Positions 18,249 through 26,720 of a DNA stretch of 64,000 bases are shown here, one piece after another. Numbering within the stretch: position 1 is the stretch's first letter; the number at the start of each line of letters is the position of its first letter. Origin of the DNA: Ruania zhangjianzhongii (GTDB lineage Bacteria > Actinomycetota > Actinomycetes > Actinomycetales > Beutenbergiaceae). The notes beneath the pieces are model-generated. The model saw only the letters and a program-made list of their open reading frames with translations. It did not search any database and had not been told where the DNA came from. The stretch covers positions 868,001 through 932,000 of the forward strand of contig NZ_CP042828.1 of NCBI RefSeq assembly GCF_008000995.1. The letters are read 5' to 3'. The position numbers and the translations under genes are program-made.

Positions 18249-18324
18249 GCCGCCTTAGCTCAGTCGGCAGAGCGATTCACTCGTAATGAATAGGTCATCG
18301 GTTCGATTCCGATAGGCGGCTCCA
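18249..18324 (+). tRNA. tRNA-Thr (CGT)
   Basis: A full cloverleaf folds. The acceptor arm is GCCGCCT/AGGCGGC, the D-arm GCTC...GAGC, the anticodon stem ATTCA/TGAAT with loop CTCGTAA (anticodon CGT), and the T-arm ATCGG-TTCGATT-CCGAT. CCA is encoded at 18322-18324. A terminator hairpin follows directly. Confidence 0.97.
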
Positions 18325-18330
18325 CCTCTG

Positions 18331-18373
18331 ATCGGCCCGGTCACTGACGAGAGTCAGGACCGGGCCCGATTTT
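18331..18373 (+). terminator. terminator of the tRNA-Thr gene
   Basis: ATCGG-CCCGGTC pairs with GACCGGGCCCGAT with one bulged base, continued by CTGAC/GTCAG around a GAGA loop. TTTT closes the stem. Confidence 0.8.
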
Positions 18374-18488
18374 CATCCCGGCCTGACGGTCAGGTCTTGT
18401 TGTGGCGCGACCCCGTCAAGTCGATCACACGAGCAGTTGGTCAGGTGTACTGTGTCCCTCCAGGCAATGGAGCCTTAGGAGGATCACC

Positions 18489-19169
18489 ATGAGTACGGGT
18501 CCCTATCAAGCGATGCCGCCACCGCAGTCGCACCCGCCCCTACCGCAGCCGCCACCGCCGCCCGGCAAGACGCATAAGACGCGTAACCGCGTGGTGGTCG
18601 GGATCGCCATCTTCTTCGCGTTCCTTCTCGGGATCGGAATTGGTGGCGCACCACCCGATCCCACTGCCAGCGCCGAGTATCAAGAGCTCGAGCGGGAGCT
18701 CATGCAAGCGCAGACGGCGTTACGAGCTGCCGAGGGTGAAGTCACCGAACTGTCCGAGTCACAGCTGGCTGCCCTGCAGGAGGCAGAGGACGCACAAAGT
18801 GAAGCCGCGTCGATCGAGTCCTCCGTCGAAGTTCGCCAAGCGGAGCTGGACGAGCGTGAGGGCGAGCTGGACACCCGCGCCACAGAACTCGACGAGCGAG
18901 ACTCCCTGCTCGAAGAGGCTCGGCTGGAGGTCGACGCGCGGGAAGAGGCAGTGGAGGCCGCCGAGGCAGCGGCGGCGAGTGCTCCGTCGCAGCCAGAGTC
19001 GTCGGACACGTCAGACACCTCGGACACGTCAGACACCTCGGACACGCCCGATGCGTACTACGAGAACTGTGACGCGGCCCGTGCCGCAGGTGCTGCCCCC
19101 GTCTACGCCGGCGAGGCCGGTTATGGCGGGCATCTCGACCGGGATGGCGACGGCGTGGGTTGCGAGTAG
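18489..19169 (+). CDS. membrane-anchored coiled-coil protein with excalibur domain
   Basis: 226 aa. A Pro-rich cytoplasmic start (residues 1-30) is followed by one membrane segment (VVVGIAIFFAFLLGIGIGG, about 35-54). A long charged coiled coil spans about 58-165, and an SDT repeat linker (five Ser-Asp-Thr units) leads to a C-terminal excalibur domain (YYENCDAARAAG...DRDGDGVGCE) with the calcium-binding Asp ladder and two Cys. Excalibur domains are extracellular and found in actinobacterial surface proteins and nucleases; the function here is unknown. The ATG follows TAGGAGGATCACC. The last 33 bp recur in altered form at 20400-20433. Confidence 0.9.
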   Translation: MSTGPYQAMPPPQSHPPLPQPPPPPGKTHKTRNRVVVGIAIFFAFLLGIGIGGAPPDPTASAEYQELERELMQAQTALRAAEGEVTELSESQLAALQEAEDAQSEAASIESSVEVRQAELDEREGELDTRATELDERDSLLEEARLEVDAREEAVEAAEAAAASAPSQPESSDTSDTSDTSDTSDTPDAYYENCDAARAAGAAPVYAGEAGYGGHLDRDGDGVGCE

Positions 19170-20092
19170 CTGATCGGGGCGGGGATGCTCAGTTGCTGGC
19201 TTGCGACGGGACGGTGCTTGACGCGCGTCGGTCCGCAGCCGCCGCACCGCGGCGACAGTGGCCATGAGGCCCAGGCTCCGCGGGGCTGCCGCTGAGTTTG
19301 TGTGTATCGTTCTCGGGGGTGAGGCCGATGAAGGAACCCCGACTGGCAGTCATGGCGCGGGTCAGCGACCACGAGCTCAACGAACTGCACGCTGCGGCTT
19401 TCGAGCACGAGTTGGCTGCGGTCCCGTGGAATGAGCGGTTGAAGCGTCACAGTCTCTTTTGGGTCACTGCCCGGTGGCAAGGATCGTTGATTGGTTTTGT
19501 GAACGTCATCGGTGACGGTGGCGCGCACGCGGTCCTTCTCGATACCTGCGTGCATCCCCACTCTCAGGGCGAGGGCATCGGGCGGGCACTCGTCCGTTCG
19601 GCAGCGGAGGAAGCCCAACGTCTCGGCTGCCATTGGCTGCACGCCGACTACGAGCCTGACCTCGTCGACTTCTACGAGCGCGTGAGCGGTCTGAGTCATA
19701 CCGAGGCAGGTCTGCTCAGGCTCGGATCCGGGTAACGAGAGAGGAGTCTTCGGCCGATCGCCATGCCCCAGTGGCACCGGTTGAGGCTCGGGCACGCTAA
19801 CTGTCGAGGGCACTGGGCGGTGGCGTCGAGAGTGCAGCACCCGGACGACGAGTAGGTCGCCAGTGGGAGTCTGCAGGTAGAAGATTCCGTAGGGGAATCG
19901 CCGCATCCGGGCCCTGCGGAGCCCGTCGAACCCTTCAACCACCGGGGCTCCACGAGGGAACATCACCATCCGCTCGATGGCCGCGTCGACGTCCTCGGTG
20001 AAGCGTGTGCTGAGCTCGGGGTCGATGCCGGAGTAATAGTCATACGCCTCTTCGACGTCGCTCGCCGCGTGCCGGGTGAGGACGACCCTCAC
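19121..20092 (-). CDS. ParE/RelE-type toxin with run-on C-terminus
   Basis: The family domain is the first 90 residues (VRVVLTRHAASDVEEAYDYY; AIERMVMFPRGAPVV; RRFPYGIFYLQ; LLVVRVLHSRR), a normal-length ParE/RelE toxin ending near 19823. ParE toxins poison gyrase; RelE toxins cleave mRNA. The subtype cannot be told here. The frame then has no stop for over 230 more codons, running antisense through the GNAT gene, which is not expected for the family. Adding one base in the GCCCAG run just after the last conserved Arg would bring in a TAG at 19797-19799, giving a typical tail. So the toxin is probably frameshifted at its extreme C-terminus, and its activity is uncertain. The start is a GTG overlapping the antitoxin stop (GTGA). 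Confidence 0.6.
   Translation of the reverse strand: MRVVLTRHAASDVEEAYDYYSGIDPELSTRFTEDVDAAIERMVMFPRGAPVVEGFDGLRRARMRRFPYGIFYLQTPTGDLLVVRVLHSRRHRPVPSTVSVPEPQPVPLGHGDRPKTPLSLPGSEPEQTCLGMTQTAHALVEVDEVRLVVGVQPMAAETLGFLRCRTDECPPDALALRVGMHAGIEKDRVRATVTDDVHKTNQRSLPPGSDPKETVTLQPLIPRDRSQLVLESRSVQFVELVVADPRHDCQSGFLHRPHPRERYTQTQRQPRGAWASWPLSPRCGGCGPTRVKHRPVASQQLSIPAPISYSQPTPSPSRSRCPP
19328..19735 (+). CDS. GNAT-family N-acetyltransferase
   Basis: 135 aa. Core GNAT elements: FWVTARWQGSLIGFVNVIGDG (beta 2-3), LLDTCVHPHSQGEGIGRALV (acetyl-CoA binding motif A, Q-x-x-G-x-G), and a final YERVSGL strand. It transfers an acetyl group from acetyl-CoA to an unknown amine. I chose the ATG at 19328, preceded by GGTGAGG. 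The gene lies in a short patch between the excalibur gene and the toxin-antitoxin pair, and the whole gene is antisense to the run-on toxin reading frame. Confidence 0.83.
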   Translation: MKEPRLAVMARVSDHELNELHAAAFEHELAAVPWNERLKRHSLFWVTARWQGSLIGFVNVIGDGGAHAVLLDTCVHPHSQGEGIGRALVRSAAEEAQRLGCHWLHADYEPDLVDFYERVSGLSHTEAGLLRLGSG

Positions 20093-20343
20093 TTTTGGCC
20101 GGTGAGGTCCTTGCGGACGTCGGACCACTCGCGCAGTGACTCCGGGTCCGCCTGGGCAGCATCCAGTGCCGCAACGAGAGCCGCACGTTCCTCGTCGGTC
20201 GGCCGGTACGTCGGCTCACCGAAATGGGTGCGTAAGGCCTCCTGGATGATCTCCGAACGACTGCGGTGCTCTACCGAGCGAGCCTGCTCCACCAAGGTGT
20301 ACAGCTCCTCGGGGAGCGTCACCGCTACCTTGCGCACCGCCAT
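20089..20343 (-). CDS. ribbon-helix-helix antitoxin
   Basis: 84 aa. An N-terminal ribbon-helix-helix (VRKVAVTLPEELYTLVEQ, then HRSRSEIIQEALRTHF) of CopG/ParD type binds DNA as a dimer; the C-terminal half would wrap the toxin. A perfect AGGAGG site precedes the ATG. First gene of the TA operon; the stop overlaps the toxin GTG. It is likely autoregulated through the inverted repeat at 20357-20373. Confidence 0.88.
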   Translation of the reverse strand: MAVRKVAVTLPEELYTLVEQARSVEHRSRSEIIQEALRTHFGEPTYRPTDEERAALVAALDAAQADPESLREWSDVRKDLTGQK

Positions 20344-20356
20344 GCCTACCTCCTCA

Positions 20357-20373
20357 GTATGACTTGATCATAC
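20357..20373 (-). promoter_or_regulatory. operator of the toxin-antitoxin operon
   Basis: GTATGA-N5-TCATAC is a perfect inverted repeat 14 bp upstream of the antitoxin ATG, overlapping a TATGAT -10-like element. Typical site for RHH antitoxin autoregulation. Confidence 0.6.
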
Positions 20374-20399
20374 CCACCGATGCCCTGCTGTGCTGGCGC

Positions 20400-20433
20400 G
20401 ACCGGGGTCGGCGATGGCGTGGGCTGCGAGTAG
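20400..20433 (+). pseudogene. remnant of an excalibur-domain 3' end
   Basis: This 34-bp stretch matches the last 33 bp of the excalibur gene (19137-19169) at all but a few positions, with one inserted base that destroys the frame, and ends in the same TAG. No upstream coding sequence remains. Confidence 0.6.
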
Positions 20434-20539
20434 CCCTGCTGTCGGCGCAACCGGTCTCACCGGACGAGACGGCCGGAGAATCAACGAGTGCGGCAGCCCC
20501 GACGGTGTTACCGTTTTGTTATTCACGGGGGTACACCAA

Positions 20540-20583
20540 GCGTCCCTCCCGGCCGCAGGTGGCCGGGAGGGACGCAGTTTTTT
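20540..20583 (+). terminator. strong intrinsic terminator without a visible upstream gene
   Basis: Perfect 15-bp arms (20540-20554, 20561-20575), a 6-nt loop, then AGTTTTTT. The T-run points to transcription on the + strand, yet only the excalibur remnant lies upstream on that strand. It could also serve the reverse-strand operon ending at 20661, without a T-run. Confidence 0.8.
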
Positions 20584-20660
20584 GCTCAGCCGCTCCGGTC
20601 CGTACGATCCGAGCCCCGGGGCGACCCAGTCGGTGCAATCTCGGCCCCACCCGCCCCCGG

Positions 20661-21314
20661 TCACCTCGACCCAGGCCGCACCACTCCGGACTCGTAGGCG
20701 AGCACCACCGCCTGCACCCGGTCGCGCAGCCGCAGCTTGGTCAGGATCCTGCCCACATGTGTCTTCACCGTGGTTTCGGACAGGTACAGCCGCGCGCCGA
20801 TCTCCGCATTCGACGCCCCGCGGGCGAGCTCACCGAACACCTCCTGCTCGCGCTCAGTGAGCATCTGGAGCACGGCCGTGGGATCGGTCTCGCGCTGGTC
20901 CACCAGCTGCGCGACCAGCCGACGGGTAGTAGCCGGAGCGATGATCGCATCGCCGGCGTGCACGTGCCGGATCGCCGCGATGATCTCTTCGCCCGGGGCA
21001 TCTTTGAGCAGGAACCCGCTCGCCCCGGCGCGCAGCGCGCCGAGCGCATGCTCGTCCAGGTCGAACGTGGTCAGCACGAGTACGCGCGGCGGTCGGCTCA
21101 GCTTCTGGATCTGCGCCGTCGCCCGGACCCCGTCCATCCGCGGCATCCGCACATCCATCACCACCACGTCCACCGCCCGGCTGGCAAGGACGTCGAGCGC
21201 CTCCTGCCCGTCGCCGGCCTCGGCCACCAGCTCCAGATCGGGCTGGGAGTCGATCACCATCGCCAGCCCACGGCGGAGCAGCTCCTGGTCGTCGACGATC
21301 ATCACCGTGATCAC
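20661..21314 (-). CDS. NarL/LuxR-type response regulator
   Basis: 217 aa. The receiver domain has the acidic pair VDD near the N-terminus, phospho-acceptor Asp54 in VVMDVRMP, the conserved Thr in LVLTTF and Lys in FLLKDA. The C-terminal LuxR-type HTH (LTEREQEVFGELARGASNAEIGARLYLSETTVKTHVGRI, about 150-195) binds DNA. It is the partner of the kinase at 21311-22591, which overlaps it by 4 nt. Together with the membrane protein upstream they form a three-gene operon. Confidence 0.93.
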   Translation of the reverse strand: MITVMIVDDQELLRRGLAMVIDSQPDLELVAEAGDGQEALDVLASRAVDVVVMDVRMPRMDGVRATAQIQKLSRPPRVLVLTTFDLDEHALGALRAGASGFLLKDAPGEEIIAAIRHVHAGDAIIAPATTRRLVAQLVDQRETDPTAVLQMLTEREQEVFGELARGASNAEIGARLYLSETTVKTHVGRILTKLRLRDRVQAVVLAYESGVVRPGSR

Positions 21315-22591
21315 CGGCTACTCCTCCCGTCATACGGCAGCGTGGCTCGCACCCGGAAGCCCCCACCGTCGGGCGCTTCGGCGTCCAGCGTGCCACCTAC
21401 CAGGCGGGTCCGCTCCCGCATGCCGGTCAGGCCCACTCCCGCGTGCAGCACCCGAGCACCTGCGCCGTCGTCGGTCACGGTCAGCACCAGTTCGTCCTCC
21501 TGCCAGGTGAGCATGACCTGTGCCTGGACCCCCTGACCGGCATGCTTGAACACATTCGTGAGGGCCTCCTGCACCACCCGGAACGCGGCGAGCTCGGCCG
21601 CCGGCCGCAGCTCCCGGGGCGTGCCGTGATGCTCCACGGTGACCGCCAGCCCCGCGGCCGTCACGCGCTCGGCCAGGTCCGGAACGTCGGCCAGCCGCGG
21701 CTGCGGGTCGGTGCCGGTGGCCGTCTCTCTCCCGGCGGCCGGCTCGTCCTGGAGCACACCGAGCAGGGCGCGCATGTCCCGCAAAGACTCCCGGCCCACC
21801 TGGCCGATCGTGGCGAACGCCCGCGCACCCGGCCCGTCCGGATCCTGCAGCCGGCCTCCCTCGGCATGGCTGACGATCACCGCCAGCGAGTGTGAGACCA
21901 CATCGTGCATCTCCCGCCGGATCCGGTCCCGTTCGGCCCGCGCCGCCTCCGCCCGCTCTCGCCGCCGGTCCTGCTCAGCCCGCTCGGCCTTCTCCCGCAG
22001 CCCCTCCAGGAACAGCCGCCGGACCCCGCTGAGCCGCCCGAGCGCCCACAGCGTCGCCACCACGGCAGCGAGCGCCACCCCGAGCCCGAACCGCCACACC
22101 CACGGCTCGTAGCTCCCGGTCGACCCACCCCAGGATGCCGGATCCCACAACCGCACCAGCACTGCCACCACACCTACCAGCGCGACGCCCAGCGCACCGA
22201 GGGCCACTGTGCGACCCACCTGACCGGCCACGGTGTACAGCATCAGGGCGAACACCATCGAGCTGGGCAGCAGCACCGTGGCGTAGGCGAACCCGGTCGG
22301 ATCCTGCAACGGAGGCAACAGCACCAGCACCAGCAGCGCCGCCGCGGCCACCAGGTACGCGATCACCGGGGACCGCCGCCGCCAGAGGATGCACCCGTGC
22401 AGCACCAGCAGGCACCCGGCCGCCACCGGCACCACCGGCTGCGGATTCACCGCACTGCGCAGCAGGCTCGCCGACATCGGGCCAAGCACCACCGCAAGCA
22501 GTACGGCCAACGCGGCGTCGGCGACCATGGGGCGGGCGAGGAGCGCATCGAGCGTCGCTCCGCGGCTGGCAGGGGCGGTCATCGGCCCCAT
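21311..22591 (-). CDS. HisKA_3-type sensor histidine kinase
   Basis: 426 aa. Five or so membrane segments in residues 20-185 with no large extracellular loop, so it senses within or near the membrane. The dimerisation/phospho-acceptor helix has His229 in REMHDVVSHSL. The HATPase domain shows QEALTNVFKHA (N-box) and DDGAGA (G1). It phosphorylates the adjacent response regulator. The ATG overlaps the TAA of the membrane protein by one base; an alternative ATG lies 9 nt further in. Confidence 0.93.
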   Translation of the reverse strand: MGPMTAPASRGATLDALLARPMVADAALAVLLAVVLGPMSASLLRSAVNPQPVVPVAAGCLLVLHGCILWRRRSPVIAYLVAAAALLVLVLLPPLQDPTGFAYATVLLPSSMVFALMLYTVAGQVGRTVALGALGVALVGVVAVLVRLWDPASWGGSTGSYEPWVWRFGLGVALAAVVATLWALGRLSGVRRLFLEGLREKAERAEQDRRRERAEAARAERDRIRREMHDVVSHSLAVIVSHAEGGRLQDPDGPGARAFATIGQVGRESLRDMRALLGVLQDEPAAGRETATGTDPQPRLADVPDLAERVTAAGLAVTVEHHGTPRELRPAAELAAFRVVQEALTNVFKHAGQGVQAQVMLTWQEDELVLTVTDDGAGARVLHAGVGLTGMRERTRLVGGTLDAEAPDGGGFRVRATLPYDGRSSR

Positions 22592-23658
22592 TATCGACTG
22601 TCACCGCTGAAGTACAGGCCGTGGCCACGCCGGAGCAGGTAGGCCAGCGCGGCCACGGTCAGTGCCGCGGCCCAGATCGGCCAGAGCATCTCCGGCAGCC
22701 AGGCACCCAGCTCCGTCTCCGCGCCCGGAGGGCCGATCTGTACACCGGCAATCACCTTGCGGATGTACATCAGGCCCGCCGCCGCGATCGGCACCGCCAC
22801 CGCCAGTGCGGCCCACGCCGGCCCTCGAGCCGGGATCTCCCGGCCACGCAGCACCGGGACCCACCGGGGCCAGACCTCACCCCACCGCTGCACCAGGCCA
22901 AGGGTGAGTACAGCGCCGATCAGGGCGAGCGTGCCCAGACCTGCACCGATCGGAGTGATCTCGCTGATCGTGGCCAGGAACTCCTCACTGATCCCGACCG
23001 GGACACCGAGCAGCCAGCCGAGCCGCGTGGTCGCATACCCGATCGGCACGACCATCGCCACGGCCACCGCCACCCGACCGACCCGCAGTGCACGAGCCGG
23101 ATCGACGTTGTGCAGGCGCGCCATGACCTGGCGCATCCCGAGCACGGTCAGGCTCACTCCGGCGACCATCATCAGCAGCAGGTTGACCGCGGGCCAGTTC
23201 GCCATCGCCGCGATAGTCGCACCGTCGATGCTGCCAGTGGCCAGCGCCACCAGCATCACCGGGAGGTAGCCCATGGTCATCAGGATCCGCACGTCGGTGA
23301 GTACCACGGCCAGCACCAGGCCGGTGATCACGGCCAGCACCGCGGTGGCCCGGTCGGTGTGCCCACGTACCAGCCGGAGGGTGAGGATCCCCATCCCGAC
23401 GGCGATCCCTGCGATGGTCAGTCCGCTCACCAGGGCGGTGGTCTGGTCGAGCAGGCTGGTCGCCGGAATGAGCGTGCTCTGCCCGGCGAACGGGTATCCC
23501 GGGCCGCCGAACGCCCAGACGATGCCGAGCACGGCGTAGGCCAGCGACCAGGCGCCGGCGACCAGCGCCGGGAGGCGGCCGCGCCGGTCCGTGGTGAGGC
23601 GGACGGAGGGCGCCCGATCACGGCCGGCGCGGCGTGGAACAGGGGTGGTGGTCTTCAT
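22591..23658 (-). CDS. multi-pass membrane protein of a two-component operon
   Basis: 355 aa with about nine hydrophobic segments and no recognised catalytic motif. It begins MKTTTPVPRR after a GGTGGAG site. An N-terminal extension of 28 codons is possible but has no ribosome site. Short charged loops separate the helices. As the first gene of the operon with the kinase and regulator, it may be the sensory input, or the operon's target. I do not recognise the family. Confidence 0.75.
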   Translation of the reverse strand: MKTTTPVPRRAGRDRAPSVRLTTDRRGRLPALVAGAWSLAYAVLGIVWAFGGPGYPFAGQSTLIPATSLLDQTTALVSGLTIAGIAVGMGILTLRLVRGHTDRATAVLAVITGLVLAVVLTDVRILMTMGYLPVMLVALATGSIDGATIAAMANWPAVNLLLMMVAGVSLTVLGMRQVMARLHNVDPARALRVGRVAVAVAMVVPIGYATTRLGWLLGVPVGISEEFLATISEITPIGAGLGTLALIGAVLTLGLVQRWGEVWPRWVPVLRGREIPARGPAWAALAVAVPIAAAGLMYIRKVIAGVQIGPPGAETELGAWLPEMLWPIWAAALTVAALAYLLRRGHGLYFSGDSR

Positions 23659-23865
23659 GTCTCCACCCTCGCGACCGGCCGCCGGTGGGCACATCGTCAC
23701 CGAGTACCGACCCCGTCCTCCGCAGGAACGACCCGCACCCACCGGCGAGGCTGACCCATGCCGCGAACTCGTGTGATGTCGAACCCGGTGTCAGAGTGGG
23801 GGCAGCGCTCCGCTCCGCCTCCGACCACGGAGCAGCCGGGGCGCGCCGATCCCTAGGAGAAGAAG

Positions 23866-25068
23866 ATGACCCATGTTGACCTGCTGATCGCCGGGGCTGG
23901 ACTGGCTGCCGCATCGCTGATCGACGAGCTCCGGGATCGGGGCGACGACCGCTCAGTACTTCTGGTGGGTGACGAGGGCGAGCGCCCCTATGAGCGGCCA
24001 CCGCTGTCCAAGGAGGTACTGCTCGGGCAGGAGCCGGTGGAGTCGGCCTACGTGCACGATCTAGCGCACTACGAGACCCACGGCGTGCAGACCACCTTGA
24101 GCGACGCCGTCGCCGGTATCGCCCCGGACAGCCGGAGGATCCAGCTGGCTTCCGGTACCGAGGTGGGCTATACCGATCTGGTGCTCGCCACCGGCGCCAC
24201 CCCGCGCAGGCTGCCGATCGACGGGATGGATCTGCCGGGAGTGCACACGCTGCGCCGGATCGGTGATGCCGAGGCGATCAAGGCGACCTTCGGCGAAGGC
24301 AGGCGTCTGGTGGTGATCGGTGCCGGCTGGATCGGCCTCGAGGTAGCCGCGGCCGCCCGGCAGGCGGGTACTCAGGTGACCGTGCTGGAGGCGGCAGACG
24401 TACCGTTGCAGGCCACGATGGGTGCCGAGCTCGGGAGCTACTTCGCTCGGCTGCACACCTCCCGCGGCGTGGACCTGCGCACCGGGACCGCCGCAACCGC
24501 GATCGAGGGTGCGGACCGGGTCACCGGAGTGCAGGTCGACGGAAAGACGCTGCCGGCCGATACCGTGCTGGTGGCAGTCGGCGCGGCCCCGAACACCGGA
24601 CTCGCCGAGTCGGCCGAGCTGGATGTGGAGAACGGGATCCTGGTGGACGAACGGCTGCGCGCGGCGGACCACATCTACGCGATCGGGGACGTGGCCCATG
24701 CCGTGAACACCGCACTCGGGCAGCGGGTGCGGGTGGAGCACTGGGACAACGCGATCCGGCAAGGCAAGCTCGCCGCGAAGGTCTTGATCGGCACCGACGA
24801 GGTCTACGACTGGCAGCCCTACTTCTTCACCGACCAGTACGACCTGGGGATGGAATACGTCGGTCGTGGACTGCCGGAGGACCGCGTGGTGATCCGCGGT
24901 GAGCTTGAGTCCGGGGAGTTTCTCGCCTTCTGGCTGCGCTCCGGGGTGCTCACCGCCGCGATGAACGTCAATATCTGGGACGTCTCCGATCAGCTGCGCG
25001 CGCACATCGGCCGCGAGATCGCACCGGAGCGGCTCGCCGATGAGGCGGTTCCGCTGGCCGACCTCTAG
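23866..25068 (+). CDS. FAD/NAD(P)-dependent ferredoxin-reductase-like oxidoreductase
   Basis: 400 aa. FAD-binding GAGLAAASL near the N-terminus, ERPYERPPLSKE typical of rubredoxin/putidaredoxin-reductase-like enzymes, VLATGATPR, a second NAD-binding Rossmann motif (VVIGAGWIGLEVAAA, about 145), and IYAIGDVAHA in the second FAD motif. The C-terminal EHWDNAIRQGKLAAKVLIG and a reductase C-domain close the protein. It passes electrons from NAD(P)H to a ferredoxin or rubredoxin, but no ferredoxin or P450 gene is near. The ATG at 23866 follows AGGAGAAGAAG. Convergent with the next gene by a 4-nt overlap. Confidence 0.92.
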   Translation: MTHVDLLIAGAGLAAASLIDELRDRGDDRSVLLVGDEGERPYERPPLSKEVLLGQEPVESAYVHDLAHYETHGVQTTLSDAVAGIAPDSRRIQLASGTEVGYTDLVLATGATPRRLPIDGMDLPGVHTLRRIGDAEAIKATFGEGRRLVVIGAGWIGLEVAAAARQAGTQVTVLEAADVPLQATMGAELGSYFARLHTSRGVDLRTGTAATAIEGADRVTGVQVDGKTLPADTVLVAVGAAPNTGLAESAELDVENGILVDERLRAADHIYAIGDVAHAVNTALGQRVRVEHWDNAIRQGKLAAKVLIGTDEVYDWQPYFFTDQYDLGMEYVGRGLPEDRVVIRGELESGEFLAFWLRSGVLTAAMNVNIWDVSDQLRAHIGREIAPERLADEAVPLADL

Positions 25069-25544
25069 CCGGCCGCGCCAGGGCGCAGATGATCGAGGGG
25101 GAGTGCACGTCCGGTGTGGTTGTCCACCGCGGCCCTTCTCGGCTCGGCGTGCCAGAGGCTCGGGTGGGCCGGTGCGGGAACGGCACCGGAACCGTCGCGG
25201 TGCACCACGTTGAACCAGCCTGCGGGTGAGCCCAGCACGTGAAACTGCTCGTGCAGCCGCACCGGCGCCCCAGGGCAGAGCACGTCGGTGAGGGCGGTGT
25301 GGGACCAGATGCGGGGGTGGGCCTCGGCGTCGAGATAGCTCAGGTGCAGCCAGCCACTCTGCATCCCGCGGAGGACGGCGTCCCGCCAGCCCCACGGTGT
25401 CTGCGCCACCAGCTGGGCCTGGATGATGTGAACCCGGTGGCCGGGCCGGTAGCTGGTGCAGCGCGGCTCGACGCACTTCGTGGGTGCGGCGGCGGTCTGC
25501 GGGGTGTTGGCAACGTTCGCCATGTTCCCGGTGTTCTCCGGCAT
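25065..25544 (-). CDS. hypothetical protein
   Basis: 159 aa, not recognised. It has consistently G/C third positions and a start ATG preceded by GGAG at 7 nt. The protein is rich in His and Trp (HRVHIIQAQLVAQTPWGWRD; LVLTD-like loops; GWFNVVHRDGSG) and has two Cys near the start (CVEPRC). No signal peptide or membrane segment. It reads as a soluble alpha/beta domain. Convergent with the ferredoxin reductase; no partner is obvious. Confidence 0.6.
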   Translation of the reverse strand: MPENTGNMANVANTPQTAAAPTKCVEPRCTSYRPGHRVHIIQAQLVAQTPWGWRDAVLRGMQSGWLHLSYLDAEAHPRIWSHTALTDVLCPGAPVRLHEQFHVLGSPAGWFNVVHRDGSGAVPAPAHPSLWHAEPRRAAVDNHTGRALPLDHLRPGAAG

Positions 25545-26151
25545 GGTCGTACTCCACGTGGTCGTGGCTCCCGGCGCCGCCGGGACCCGTCGTGACGTTG
25601 GCCGGACGGCCCGCGCCCAGGTCTTCTCCGGAAGGCACCGTGCCAGGTGGCGCGGTTGCCGCTCGACCACGTCCGGAGGCGTGCGGCCGAGGCTCTTGAC
25701 CAGTGGGATCGAGGGTAGCTCGAGGGCCCGACATCGACGGCGGAGCGGTCCTGCACCAGGTGTGCGTCAGTGGGTGGTGTCTGGACCCAAGGGTGCCCGG
25801 CCCTGCAAGCCGGCGGGCCGGAAGCGGCGACTCGTGGACCCGGTAGCCGCCGAACGGGTCGCTACGGGGTGATTTCGACGCGCCCGGTACGTCAAAACGA
25901 CACCACAGCTCGATGAACGCCGAACGCGCGAGCCCCCACTCTCTGCGGAACGACCCCCGGTGGGTGTCCTCGCATCGGATGGTGGAGTGGACCACCACGA
26001 TGGGCGCTGACCTGCGCACACGCTCACGCACCACATCCATGACCCACACCCTCCTGCACTAGTGCGCCATCCGGGCCCCGTGCAACGATCGGGACCGCGA
26101 GGACATAGACACGATGAGGTCTGTGGTCGAGCGGAATCCGGGGAGGTGGCG
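25545..26151. other. 607-bp region without a confident gene
   Basis: Open frames exist on both strands but lack ribosome sites and coherent protein-like composition. I see no hairpin with a T-run, no tRNA and no repeats here. It carries the promoter regions of the flanking divergent genes. Confidence 0.4.
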
Positions 26152-26694
26152 ATGACCGACGCCGAGGAGGCCGGCGCACCGCCCCACCCTGCCCGCGCCG
26201 GGGGAGTGCGCGAGCGAGCCTGGTTCGACGACCTGTTCGCCACGCATGTGGACGCCCTGCACCGATACTTCGTGCGCCGCGGCGCCGGGCCGGATTCCGA
26301 GGACCTGTGCGCCGATGTGTTCGCCACCGCATGGCGCCGCCGCGCCGACCTGCCGGACGAGCACGAGCTGGCCTGGTTGTACCGGACAGCGGGCTACCTG
26401 CTGGCGAACTTCCGGCGCAAGGGTCGGCCCGAACCGATGGAGCACCTGCCCGAGGACGACGACAGCGAATACGCTGCCGACCCGGCCGACCTTGCCGTCG
26501 AAGACGCCTTGGTGCGGGAGGTCCTCGCCCAGCTCAGCGCGAAGGACCGTCAAGTGCTGCTGCTGCACGCCTGGGAGGGGCTCGACGGCGAAGGGTTGGC
26601 GCACGCTCTTGGCCTCACCAGGGGTGGAGCGGCCGCTGCGCTCTCCCGGGCGCGAGCGCGGCTCCGTCGGGCATGGCGGGAGCAGGCCGGCTGA
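26152..26694 (+). CDS. ECF-type RNA polymerase sigma factor
   Basis: 180 aa. Region 2: FDDLFATHVDALHRYFVRRGAG, then EDLCADVFATAWRR and a WLYRTAGYLLANFRR helix. Region 4: LSAKDRQVLLLHAWEGLDGEGLAHALGLTRGGAAAALSRARARLRRA. The ATG at 26152 follows GGGGAGG. No anti-sigma gene is beside it; the gene downstream is on the other strand. Its regulon is unknown. Confidence 0.9.
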   Translation: MTDAEEAGAPPHPARAGGVRERAWFDDLFATHVDALHRYFVRRGAGPDSEDLCADVFATAWRRRADLPDEHELAWLYRTAGYLLANFRRKGRPEPMEHLPEDDDSEYAADPADLAVEDALVREVLAQLSAKDRQVLLLHAWEGLDGEGLAHALGLTRGGAAAALSRARARLRRAWREQAG

Positions 26695-26720
26695 ACGTCG
26701 CGCTACCGGTCGCGGGGGTC

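Noticed and set aside
18489-20433. Complete integrative element at the tRNA-Thr gene
   Set aside because: No integrase or transposase, and the repeats do not match the tRNA 3' end; only a flanked patch is supported.
24061-26049. 662-codon reverse open frame through the ferredoxin reductase
   Set aside because: Mostly antisense to a clear gene; the part beyond it lacks protein-like composition.
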